Of a DNA stretch of 64,000 nucleotides, positions 57,564 to 64,000 are shown piece after piece (the first letter of the stretch is position 1; each line of letters begins with the position of its first letter). Below the pieces are notes generated by a model. The model was not told the DNA's origin, searched no databases, and saw only the letters and a program-made list of their open reading frames with translations. This DNA is from Bacteroidetes bacterium GWB2_32_14 (GTDB lineage: Bacteria > Bacteroidota > Bacteroidia > Bacteroidales > UBA12077): assembly GCA_001768235.1 (NCBI GenBank), contig MENK01000001.1, forward strand, positions 1 through 64,000. The letters are read 5' to 3'. A program made the position numbers and the translations under genes.

Positions 57564-58691
57564 ATGAAAAGTACGATTGTAAAACGAATTTTATTAATTA
57601 CCGCTCTTATAATTTTTATTGCAGGTATCGTTTTTTTAGTTCTAATATTACGAACACCTGAACCACCTTCTAAAGAAATTGAAGATGCCCGAAAGGCAAT
57701 TCTTGAAGCTCAAAAAGCCGGTGCCGACCAATATGCATTACTTCAATTTAAAAAAGCCCAAGTCAGCTACGACTCGGCAATGTATTATTTTCGAAGAGAA
57801 AACGAAAAAATATTTTTTAAACGCAACTTCGATTTATGCACAAAAAATGCTGTTTCATCAGCAAAAAATGCGAAGGAAGCTAAAAAAGCTGCAATTGCAA
57901 TATCCCGAAACTTTAAATCCTACCTTGAAACAAAAATTGACTCCCTCGATGATTTTTTAAATCATTTTAAAGATATTTTTATAAAACTCCCTTTAGATAC
58001 ATACGTATTTAACGATTATACCAAGGGAAAAATATTACTTACAGAAAGCAAATATGCTTTCGAAAATTCGAATCTTTTCAGTTGCAATAAAAAAATTGAT
58101 TTGGCATTTGAACATATTTCGAAAGCTTATGATGTTGCAAAACTATTACTGAATAATTATTTCAGGTTTTATCCGGAATGGATGTCGTGGGCAGACGAGA
58201 CAATTAATTATTCAAAAAGTAATAAAACGAATGCAATAATTGTAGATAAATTCTCAAAAAAAGCTTACCTGTACGAGTCAGGAGTTTTAAAGTTCTCTAC
58301 AGATATTGAATTAGGTAAAAACTGGATTGGATTTAAAAAATTTAATGGCGATAAAGCTACTCCCGAGGGAAAATACACGATCATAAAAAAGAAAGTCGAT
58401 CCACATACAAAATACTACAAAGCTCTTCTTCTTGATTATCCTAACATTGATGATAAAAAAAGATTTCAGGAAGCCCGAAAAAAAGGACTTATTCCAAAAA
58501 ATAAAGACATTGGCAACATGATTGAAATTCATGGTGGTGGAGGACAAGGAGCAAACTGGACCGACGGTTGTGTAGCATTAAAAAACTCCGATATTGACAA
58601 AATTTACAATATGATAAGTGAAGGAACTCCTGTAACTATTGTAGGTTCGTTATTAAGCCTTTCCGAAATATTGAATAACAATGTATTATGA
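57564..58691 (+). CDS. L,D-transpeptidase with helical periplasmic domain
   Basis: A protein of about 375 residues from ATG 57564. A membrane anchor (about 8-30) is followed by a helical domain (about 38-220) whose first part matches the neighbouring lipoprotein, then a YkuD catalytic domain. The YkuD signature is complete: EIHGGGGQG and TDGCVALKN, with catalytic Cys at about 336. Such enzymes form 3-3 crosslinks in peptidoglycan or attach proteins to it, in the periplasm. It overlaps the next gene by 4 bases (ATGA), so translation is coupled. Confidence 0.88.
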   Translation: MKSTIVKRILLITALIIFIAGIVFLVLILRTPEPPSKEIEDARKAILEAQKAGADQYALLQFKKAQVSYDSAMYYFRRENEKIFFKRNFDLCTKNAVSSAKNAKEAKKAAIAISRNFKSYLETKIDSLDDFLNHFKDIFIKLPLDTYVFNDYTKGKILLTESKYAFENSNLFSCNKKIDLAFEHISKAYDVAKLLLNNYFRFYPEWMSWADETINYSKSNKTNAIIVDKFSKKAYLYESGVLKFSTDIELGKNWIGFKKFNGDKATPEGKYTIIKKKVDPHTKYYKALLLDYPNIDDKKRFQEARKKGLIPKNKDIGNMIEIHGGGGQGANWTDGCVALKNSDIDKIYNMISEGTPVTIVGSLLSLSEILNNNVL

Positions 58692-59443
58692 AAAATAATT
58701 TAGATACACCCCCCGGGTTAATTAAAATCAATCAAAATAAGATTATCCTTTACTTAAAATCCACATGGGAAAAGTGGCTTAAACAGGTAATCAAAAACTT
58801 AATAATTATAATTATAGTGCTTCTCGGTACTATTTGGCTGTTATTTTATTTTGTTCCAATCGCCCAGGAAATGTCATTATTTTTCTTACCAGAAACACAC
58901 AAAGAATTTATTTCGGCTGATAACATGAATTCTGATAAATTTAAAGATAAAATCATCAAAAACACTTTAAAAATACAAAGAAAACTTGATTCTAACTTTC
59001 CCCGATCAGCATATATTATTATTAATACAACAGAAAACAGATTTTATTTATACTCGGGAAAACGATTAATCCGAAAAGGAATGTGTTCAACCGGAAGTTA
59101 TACTTTACTTCAGGCAGGTGAAAACAAGCAATGGATATTTAAAACACCACGAGGGTTAATGCGCATTCATGGAAAAACAACTTCACCTGTATGGAAAAAG
59201 CCTGATTGGGCTTTTATTGAAGAAGGCTTACCTGTTCCCCCGGCAAACGATGATTCCCGATTTGAATATGGAACTTTAGGTGATTACGCTCTTAGCCTGG
59301 GTGACGGATATTTAATTCATGGTACATTATACAAAAGATTCCTTGGCCTACCTGTTACTCATGGTTGTATCCGTTTAAATGATGAAGATCTTGAATCCGT
59401 TTATAACACATTATCAATCGGTTCAAAAGTATTTATTTATTAA
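58688..59443 (+). CDS. L,D-transpeptidase (YkuD family), membrane-anchored
   Basis: A 251-residue protein with one membrane helix (about 36-58, LIIIIIVLLGTIWLLFYFV) and a YkuD domain (about 90-251). The catalytic site is YLIHGTLYKRFLGLP and THGCIRLNDEDLE (Cys at about 227). It resembles the ErfK/YbiS type and likely crosslinks peptidoglycan or links a protein to it. It overlaps the preceding transpeptidase gene, and a third membrane protein gene follows 15 bases later, so all three are one operon. Confidence 0.9.
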   Translation: MKNNLDTPPGLIKINQNKIILYLKSTWEKWLKQVIKNLIIIIIVLLGTIWLLFYFVPIAQEMSLFFLPETHKEFISADNMNSDKFKDKIIKNTLKIQRKLDSNFPRSAYIIINTTENRFYLYSGKRLIRKGMCSTGSYTLLQAGENKQWIFKTPRGLMRIHGKTTSPVWKKPDWAFIEEGLPVPPANDDSRFEYGTLGDYALSLGDGYLIHGTLYKRFLGLPVTHGCIRLNDEDLESVYNTLSIGSKVFIY

Positions 59444-59458
59444 TGATTAAATAAACCT

Positions 59459-60256
59459 ATGGAAGATATAGAATTTAAAAACGAAGAAATACAAAAAAAG
59501 TCACATCTGATTCAGTTCTTTTTAATCCCGATAATATTATTTGTAAGTTATATTCTTTTTTTAATGTTTTATTTCCCGGTAAAACAAGTAAAGGAATTTA
59601 ATAAAGCATTTACAGATTCTACCCTGTATTCAGAAGAAGAAAAAATTATTTTACTAGACGATAATTTTACATCACTTAAAACAAAAGAATCCTTTTTACA
59701 ATCGCGTCTTTTAATGTCAAAATCTGATACAATCTGTTTTTCGGTTGATTTAGTTGATAGTTTATTGATGCTCGAAGTTAAAGGAGTTGTTATACATGAA
59801 GCTAAAATTACAAAAATTGATATGAGTCGTTTTTTCTCACGTGTCGAGAATGTGGCCTTAATCAAGTTTTTATCAGAACCATTCATTATCGAAAACAAAT
59901 TAGCAACAATTGAAAAAGAACCAATTATATATAAAAAAGCACCTAAAGATACAATCGAAGCTGCACAACAAGTTTTTACACCCGATACTCTTGCCCAGGA
60001 AATTATTTGCATGACCCTGTTGTTCAATAAGAATTTTCAACTTGAAATAAACCAGTCGGAAGAAAAACCGGAGCATAAAAACTTATCGTACAGCATGAAA
60101 ACAAAATTCCAAAGCTTTAAATTTTTATTTAATAAAGCGTTCACTTTTGAAAATCCAACTTATATTCCTAAAATTAGTATTGAATTACCAAAAAAAGATA
60201 TAAAATCAATTTACAGGGCAATACCTTATCATTCTCAAATGGCATTGCATTTGTAA
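59459..60256 (+). CDS. hypothetical single-pass membrane protein of the transpeptidase operon
   Basis: A 265-residue protein with one N-terminal transmembrane helix (about 18-40, IQFFLIPIILFVSYILFLMFY) and a periplasmic domain rich in beta strands. No family is recognised. It is the last gene of the unit with two L,D-transpeptidases, so it may regulate or scaffold them. Short periplasmic segment repeats or catalytic residues were not seen. Confidence 0.7.
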   Translation: MEDIEFKNEEIQKKSHLIQFFLIPIILFVSYILFLMFYFPVKQVKEFNKAFTDSTLYSEEEKIILLDDNFTSLKTKESFLQSRLLMSKSDTICFSVDLVDSLLMLEVKGVVIHEAKITKIDMSRFFSRVENVALIKFLSEPFIIENKLATIEKEPIIYKKAPKDTIEAAQQVFTPDTLAQEIICMTLLFNKNFQLEINQSEEKPEHKNLSYSMKTKFQSFKFLFNKAFTFENPTYIPKISIELPKKDIKSIYRAIPYHSQMALHL

Positions 60257-60294
60257 GTGTCAGGTTTTTAATTTATTATATTAGCATTATATAA

Positions 60295-60594
60295 ATGTCG
60301 AAAAATACAATTATAACAGACAAACAAACAAAAATTGCCCGCTATGCAAAAGCAATGTCACACCCTATTCGTGTTCATATACTTGAAATACTTGCAAGCC
60401 AGTCGTGCTGCTATAGCGGTGATTTAACAGAAATACTACCCATTGCAAAATCCACTTTATCGCAACATTTAAAAGAACTTAAAAATGCAGGATTAATTCA
60501 AGGCGAAATAGAATTGCCAAAGATTAAATACTGTTTAAATAAAGAAAACTGGAACGAAGCAAAAAAATTATTCAGTATTTTTTTTAGCGAATAG
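60295..60594 (+). CDS. ArsR-family metal/thiol-responsive repressor
   Basis: A 99-residue winged-helix repressor. The AKAMSHPIRVHILEIL helix and the recognition segment AKSTLSQHLKELKNAGLIQG are typical of ArsR/SmtB. A Cys-Cys pair (SQSCCYSGDL, about residues 38-39) lies where ArsR-like proteins bind arsenite or other thiophilic ligands. It should release DNA on ligand binding. The downstream genes have thiol motifs, and two dyads (60610-60629, 62046-62063) are candidate operators; none was found before this gene itself. Confidence 0.92.
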   Translation: MSKNTIITDKQTKIARYAKAMSHPIRVHILEILASQSCCYSGDLTEILPIAKSTLSQHLKELKNAGLIQGEIELPKIKYCLNKENWNEAKKLFSIFFSE

Positions 60595-60603
60595 TTTTTT
60601 TAA

Positions 60604-60611
60604 TATCTTTG
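60604..60611 (+). promoter_or_regulatory. -7 element of the redox/permease operon
   Basis: TATCTTTG matches TAnnTTTG and ends 34 bases before the ATG. TTTT stands about 19 bases upstream. The dyad operator overlaps its last base, so repressor binding would block the polymerase. Confidence 0.5.
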
Positions 60612-60629
60612 TTCGCAATTCTACGAACA
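60610..60629. promoter_or_regulatory. dyad operator 1, TGTTCG-N8-CGAACA
   Basis: A perfect 6-bp inverted repeat with an 8-base spacer. A second copy with matching geometry lies at 62046-62063. It overlaps the -7 box and is likely bound by the ArsR protein encoded just upstream. Confidence 0.65.
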
Positions 60630-60645
60630 ACGAAATATTTAAATT

Positions 60646-60888
60646 ATGGAAATAAAAGTATTAGGAACAGGTTGCCCCAAATGCAAAACGCTTGAAAAGC
60701 TTACTAAAGAAACTGTTGAGAAATTAGGGCTTGATGCTGAGGTATCGAAAGTTGAAGATATTGTTGATATTATGAACTATGGAGTAATGCGAACACCTGC
60801 ACTGGTAATTAACAAGAAAGTAGTTTTAAGCGGCAGAATACCAACCGAAAAAGAATTAACTGAAATATTAACTTCAAATAATAAATAA
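60646..60888 (+). CDS. mini-thioredoxin (redox-active disulfide protein 2 family)
   Basis: An 80-residue thioredoxin-fold protein with LGTGCPKCKTLEKL (CPKC at residues 9-12) and the cis-proline segment VMRTPALVI. This small family (MTH895/TM0996 type) is often found with ArsP/YraQ-like permeases. It probably passes electrons to, or forms disulfides with, the lipoprotein and transporter encoded next. The next gene starts 3 bases after the stop codon. Confidence 0.92.
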   Translation: MEIKVLGTGCPKCKTLEKLTKETVEKLGLDAEVSKVEDIVDIMNYGVMRTPALVINKKVVLSGRIPTEKELTEILTSNNK

Positions 60889-60891
60889 ATC

Positions 60892-61320
60892 ATGAAAACT
60901 TTAAAAATTTTATTTTTAACCAGCCTCATTTTTCCTTTTTTATTTTCTTGTAATGCACAAAGTGCAGACAAAAAAGACAATTCAGAAACAACCATTGCAA
61001 AAGAAATACAGGTTTATTATTTTCACTTTACACGCCGTTGCCCAACCTGCATAGCTGTTGAGGAAAAAACAAATGAAATTCTAAAGCAGTTGTATGCTGA
61101 TGAAATTGAAAACGGAACAATCACGTTTAAATCAATTAACCTTGACGAAGGTGATTCAAAAGAAATTGCTGAGAAATTGGGCGTTTCCGGGCAAAGCTTG
61201 CTATTTGTTAAAGGGGATGAAAAAATTGATTTAACAAGCGAAGGATTTATGAATGCCCGTTCAAATCCCGAAAAATTACAAGAAAAAATTAAAGAAACTG
61301 TTGATGGTTTAATGCTATAA
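60892..61320 (+). CDS. thioredoxin-like lipoprotein (ArsF-type)
   Basis: A 142-residue lipoprotein (lipobox FLFSC, Cys20) with a thioredoxin-like fold: FHFTRRCPTCIAVEEKTNEILKQL (CPTC at about 50-53). The same domain in other bacteria is annotated as the ArsF-type subunit next to ArsG-like transporters, a link to aromatic arsenical or nitro-compound metabolism. Here I can show only the thiol motif and the gene context. Periplasmic, probably reduced by the membrane transporter encoded next. Confidence 0.85.
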   Translation: MKTLKILFLTSLIFPFLFSCNAQSADKKDNSETTIAKEIQVYYFHFTRRCPTCIAVEEKTNEILKQLYADEIENGTITFKSINLDEGDSKEIAEKLGVSGQSLLFVKGDEKIDLTSEGFMNARSNPEKLQEKIKETVDGLML

Positions 61321-61329
61321 TCAACCCAC

Positions 61330-62028
61330 ATGGATTTTTTAACTACATTAATCGAAAATAGTAATTTACCTATACTTTCTGCATTTATACTTGGGCTGAT
61401 GACTGCTATCAGCCCCTGCCCTCTGGCTACCAACATCACGGCAATAGGTTTTATCAGCCGCGATATACAAAGCCAGAAGAGAGTATTTATAAATGGATTG
61501 ATTTACACCTTAGGCCGTATTTTATCATACACAGGTTTAGCCTTTATTTTATATTTTAGCGCGAATACATTTAAGATATCTGGATTTTTCCAACAGTATG
61601 GTGAGAAATTTTTAGGACCGCTCTTAATTCTTATCAGCTTATTTATGTTAGGACTGATAAAACTAAATATCCCGGGATTTGGGAAATTCTCTGAGAAAAT
61701 GCAGCAAAAAGAAAAAACAAACTACTGGGATGTATTATTAATAGGCGTTTTATTTGCCCTGGCATTTTGCCCGTATAGTGGTGTTTTATACTTTGGAATG
61801 TTAATACCAATGACTATTTCAAGTTCTTCAGGGTTGTATTTACCAATATTCTATGCTATTGCTACAGGTTTACCTGTTATATTATTTGCATGGGTTATAG
61901 CTTATACAGTATCAGGAATAGGAAGCTTATACAATAAAATTAAAACATTTGAACTTTGGTTTCGTCGAATAATCGCAGTTTTGTTTTTATTAATAGGTAT
62001 CTATTATACAATCATCGTATTTATTTAA
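61330..62028 (+). CDS. CcdA/DsbD-like membrane transporter (ArsG-type)
   Basis: A 232-residue protein with six predicted transmembrane helices. The two pseudo-symmetric helices carry Cys-Pro motifs: ISPCPLATN (about 28) and AFCPYSGVLYFG (about 141). These paired cysteines are the hallmark of DsbD/CcdA-type electron carriers that move reducing power across the membrane. The gene order with the thioredoxin-like lipoprotein suggests it keeps that protein reduced, or exports a thiol-bound ligand. The following permease gene is separated by 45 bases containing the second dyad. Confidence 0.87.
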   Translation: MDFLTTLIENSNLPILSAFILGLMTAISPCPLATNITAIGFISRDIQSQKRVFINGLIYTLGRILSYTGLAFILYFSANTFKISGFFQQYGEKFLGPLLILISLFMLGLIKLNIPGFGKFSEKMQQKEKTNYWDVLLIGVLFALAFCPYSGVLYFGMLIPMTISSSSGLYLPIFYAIATGLPVILFAWVIAYTVSGIGSLYNKIKTFELWFRRIIAVLFLLIGIYYTIIVFI

Positions 62029-62038
62029 AAAAATTTAA

Positions 62039-62046
62039 TAAACTAG
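62039..62046 (+). promoter_or_regulatory. degenerate -7 box before the permease gene
   Basis: TAAACTAG sits in the same position relative to dyad 2 (immediately before GTTCG) as TATCTTTG does to dyad 1. It differs from TAnnTTTG at two positions. Confidence 0.3.
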
Positions 62047-62063
62047 TTCGTCTTTTTACGAAC
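62046..62063. promoter_or_regulatory. dyad operator 2, GTTCG-N8-CGAAC
   Basis: GTTCG and CGAAC pair as a dyad with an 8-base spacer, with the same arms and spacer length as 60610-60629. It lies 11 bases before the permease ATG. Confidence 0.65.
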
Positions 62064-62073
62064 AAACAAAATT

Positions 62074-63417
62074 ATGGAAACAAGAAAAGAAATAAAAATC
62101 CTTATTTGGATTGCTGTTATATTTGGGGTAGCCTTTTTCCTACCCATTGAAAGTGCCCGATTTAACACAGCCATTGCTGCCACCTTCGACCTTGTAAAAT
62201 GGTATGCGAGAGAACATGTCGTGCTTTGTTTATTACCTGCATTTTTCATTGCAGGAGTAATATCCATTTTTGTCAGTCAGGGTTCGGTATTACGGTATTT
62301 TGGTGCGAATGCAAAAAAATGGCTGGCCTACACTGTTGCCGCAGTTTCGGGAACTATTTTGGCTGTTTGCAGTTGTACCATTTTACCATTGTTCTCAAGT
62401 ATTCACAAACGTGGTGCAGGTTTAGGCCCGGCGATTGCCTTTTTATACTCAGGCCCGGCAATCAATATCCTTGCAATTATACTTACCGCACGTATCCTGG
62501 GTTTTGAAATGGGCGTTGCAAGAACTGTTGGTGCTGTTGCATTTAGTGTAATTATCGGAGTATCCATGTCGTTAATCTATAGAAAAGAAGAATCGGTAAA
62601 ACGTGAAGAACAGATGAATATCCAGTTACCACCAGAAAAAAGACCCATGTGGCAAACATCATTTCACTTTTTTACCCTTGTATTGATCCTGGTATTTGCT
62701 AATTGGGGTGCTCCTTCAAGCGGAGACACTTCCAGCACATGGTATTACATTTGGGCTTACAAATGGTATATAACAGGTTTTTTCAGTCTATTCCTTGGAT
62801 TTTCATTAATTTATATTTTAAAAATTAAATGGCAGTGGGTACTTTACGCAGCAATTGCAACGGTTCTTTCAGCTATATTAGCTACAAATCTTATTGAAAA
62901 TCAAAAGTTAGGTCCACTGGTTCCAATGCTTGTTGGTATTGCGTCGCTAAGCATTATAACCCTTTTCGATAAGAAAGATGAAGACAACAAAGAATGGACA
63001 ATTTCAACCTGGGGATTTGCAAAACAGATTTTGCCCTTATTAGCCATCGGTGTAATTACAGCAGGATTTTTATTGGGTTCAACACACGATGGAAAAACTA
63101 TTGCAGGTGTAATTCCCAATGAATGGATTTCTGCATTGGTAGGTGGAAACTCTATTTTCTCAAACCTTTTTGCTTCCATTGTTGGTGCATTCATGTATTT
63201 TGCTACATTAACCGAAGTACCTATTTTACAAGGTTTAATAGCTTCGGGCATGGGAAAAGGCCCTGCACTCGCGTTGCTATTAGCAGGACCATCTTTATCA
63301 TTACCCAATATGTTGGTAATTCGTGGTGTTATAGGTACACAGAAAACAGTGGTTTATGTATTACTGGTTGTAGTTATGGCAACTATTTCCGGGTTAATTT
63401 ATGGCGGGTTATTTTAA
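62074..63417 (+). CDS. ArsP/YraQ-type permease (DUF318)
   Basis: A 447-residue permease with about ten transmembrane helices. The family motif is CSCTILPLFSSIHKRGAGLG (about 107-126) followed by FLYSGPAINILAIILTARILG; a second half near the C-terminus mirrors it (TLTEVPILQGLIASGMGKGPALALLLAGPSLS). Relatives export trivalent organoarsenicals or copper and zinc; the paired CSC near the pore fits a thiophilic substrate. The actual substrate here is unknown. It is preceded by dyad 2 and followed by a second mini-thioredoxin. Confidence 0.92.
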   Translation: METRKEIKILIWIAVIFGVAFFLPIESARFNTAIAATFDLVKWYAREHVVLCLLPAFFIAGVISIFVSQGSVLRYFGANAKKWLAYTVAAVSGTILAVCSCTILPLFSSIHKRGAGLGPAIAFLYSGPAINILAIILTARILGFEMGVARTVGAVAFSVIIGVSMSLIYRKEESVKREEQMNIQLPPEKRPMWQTSFHFFTLVLILVFANWGAPSSGDTSSTWYYIWAYKWYITGFFSLFLGFSLIYILKIKWQWVLYAAIATVLSAILATNLIENQKLGPLVPMLVGIASLSIITLFDKKDEDNKEWTISTWGFAKQILPLLAIGVITAGFLLGSTHDGKTIAGVIPNEWISALVGGNSIFSNLFASIVGAFMYFATLTEVPILQGLIASGMGKGPALALLLAGPSLSLPNMLVIRGVIGTQKTVVYVLLVVVMATISGLIYGGLF

Positions 63418-63428
63418 ATAAATGATTT

Positions 63429-63671
63429 ATGTTAGATATTAAAGTACTCGGTACAGGTTGTCCCAATTGTATAAGGTTAGAAAATCTATGCAAAGAGATA
63501 GTTTCAGAAAGAAATTGGGAAGCCAAAATCGAAAAGATTACCGATTTTAACGAGTTTGGTAATTACGGAGTAATGATGACTCCCGGGCTGGTGATAAACG
63601 GAAAGGTTTTATCTCAAGGCAAAATACCTGTAAAAAGCACATTGGAACACTGGCTGGAAAAAGAATTATAA
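63429..63671 (+). CDS. second mini-thioredoxin with CPNC motif
   Basis: An 80-residue paralogue of the protein encoded at 60646: KVLGTGCPNCIRLENLCKEIV (CPNC) and GVMMTPGLVINGKVLSQGKIP. Active-site spacer differs (PN versus PK), so the two may have different redox partners. It begins 11 bases after the permease. Confidence 0.92.
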   Translation: MLDIKVLGTGCPNCIRLENLCKEIVSERNWEAKIEKITDFNEFGNYGVMMTPGLVINGKVLSQGKIPVKSTLEHWLEKEL

Positions 63672-63689
63672 TTAAATAAGTTGAAAACT

Positions 63690-63923
63690 ATGAAAATTTC
63701 GAAAAAGCACGAAATGAAAATCACTTTAGCGATTATGGTTATCGTAATGACCTGGATTGTAACATTCGTAAGTGTTTATATAAATTTTGGTTTCAGTAAT
63801 GAATTTGTAACAAAATGGATAAAAGCCTGGGGGCTTGCATTTATTGTTGCTCTTCCTGTTGTTATGGTAATAATGCCTGTAATAAAAAAAATAGTTTCAA
63901 AATTGGTTAACGAAAATGAATAA
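63690..63923 (+). CDS. DUF2798 small membrane protein
   Basis: About 77 residues from ATG 63690 (an in-frame TTG lies at 63681). Two transmembrane helices enclose a short loop (ITLAIMVIVMTWIVTFVSVY and IKAWGLAFIVALPVVMVIMPVI), the DUF2798 pattern. Function unknown; the family is often near transporter or redox genes. The next gene overlaps its end. Confidence 0.8.
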   Translation: MKISKKHEMKITLAIMVIVMTWIVTFVSVYINFGFSNEFVTKWIKAWGLAFIVALPVVMVIMPVIKKIVSKLVNENE

Positions 63924-64000
63924 TAAACAAAGTATAGATTACAATAAAACCACAATAGAACTATCAACCTTGCTTAATGCATTGTCGCATCCTGCCAGGT
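63916..64000 (+). CDS. second ArsR-family repressor, cut by the window end
   Basis: Starts at ATG 63916, overlapping the preceding gene by 8 bases; the 28 visible residues end LSTLLNALSHPAR, the first helix typical of ArsR/SmtB. The sequence continues past the window, so metal-site residues cannot be seen. It would give the cluster two ArsR regulators. Confidence 0.8.
   Translation, partial: MNNKQSIDYNKTTIELSTLLNALSHPAR

Noticed and set aside
60295-64000. Calling the cluster an arsenic-resistance operon outright
   Set aside because: No arsB, arsC, ACR3 or arsM gene is visible; only family names point to arsenicals, so the substrate is left open.

Overview
The window is chromosomal DNA of a member of the Bacteroidota, most likely an anaerobic or facultative relative of the Bacteroidales/Marinilabiliales. 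The evidence is the low GC by eye, the near absence of Shine-Dalgarno sequences, several TTTG-N17-20-TAnnTTTG promoters (the -33/-7 pattern of this phylum), a MurF-Alr fusion protein, the gliding-motility lipoprotein GldB, PorT-like beta-barrels, ECF sigma factors with membrane or small partner proteins, DUF1573 and SPOR-type proteins, and a flotillin (FloA)/NfeD pair. I see no transposase, integrase, phage gene or CRISPR array.

Layout. 1-3.6 kb: a serpin-like lipoprotein, divergent from an ECF sigma factor and its membrane partner carrying a beta-barrel domain. 3.7-8.4 kb: lytic transglycosylase, uvrA, LOG-family protein. 8.5-11.2 kb: a SPOR-domain protein and a beta-barrel with calcium-binding repeats. 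11.6-13.7 kb: MacB/LolD-type ABC transporter. 13.9-21.1 kb: DUF1573 protein, a very large propeller/outer-membrane-barrel protein, a half-length TauE, an M20 amidohydrolase, a small 2[4Fe-4S] ferredoxin and a membrane methyltransferase. 21.3-24.9 kb (minus): S9 peptidase, recA, bcp. 25.1-29.2 kb: TPR/PD40/SPOR protein, clpS, nfeD, floA. 29.3-30.8 kb: tRNA-Ser and a lone AAA ATPase. 30.9-37.2 kb (minus): exported Memo-like lipoprotein, formate-tetrahydrofolate ligase, orphan chemoreceptor, gldB. 37.3-40.5 kb: beta-barrel, nadE, Crp/Fnr regulator. 40.5-46.0 kb (minus): serine hydrolase, murF-alr, beta-barrel, thymidine kinase. 46.1-50.6 kb: coiled hypothetical protein, rsmI, DEAD-box helicase (minus), hemolysin III. 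50.9-54.7 kb: two tRNA-Pro genes flanking a 1077-residue fused flavin/iron-sulfur dehydrogenase, plus a truncated tRNA-Pro end. 54.8-56.6 kb: second ECF sigma factor with a PepSY-like partner, and an exported RidA-like protein. 56.9-60.3 kb: an envelope module (lipoprotein, two L,D-transpeptidases, membrane protein). 60.3-64 kb: ArsR-controlled cluster of mini-thioredoxins, a lipoprotein thioredoxin, a CcdA-like transporter and an ArsP/YraQ-type permease, cut by the window end inside a second ArsR gene.

The most interesting parts are: (a) the 56.9-60.3 kb module, where a coiled-coil lipoprotein with strongly biased codon use shares a helical domain with the L,D-transpeptidase next to it, suggesting a Bacteroidota counterpart of outer-membrane/peptidoglycan tethering; (b) the 60.3-64 kb thiol/permease cluster with two matching dyad operators placed identically over promoter-like boxes; and (c) the single-chain dehydrogenase, which joins parts normally split over three subunits.
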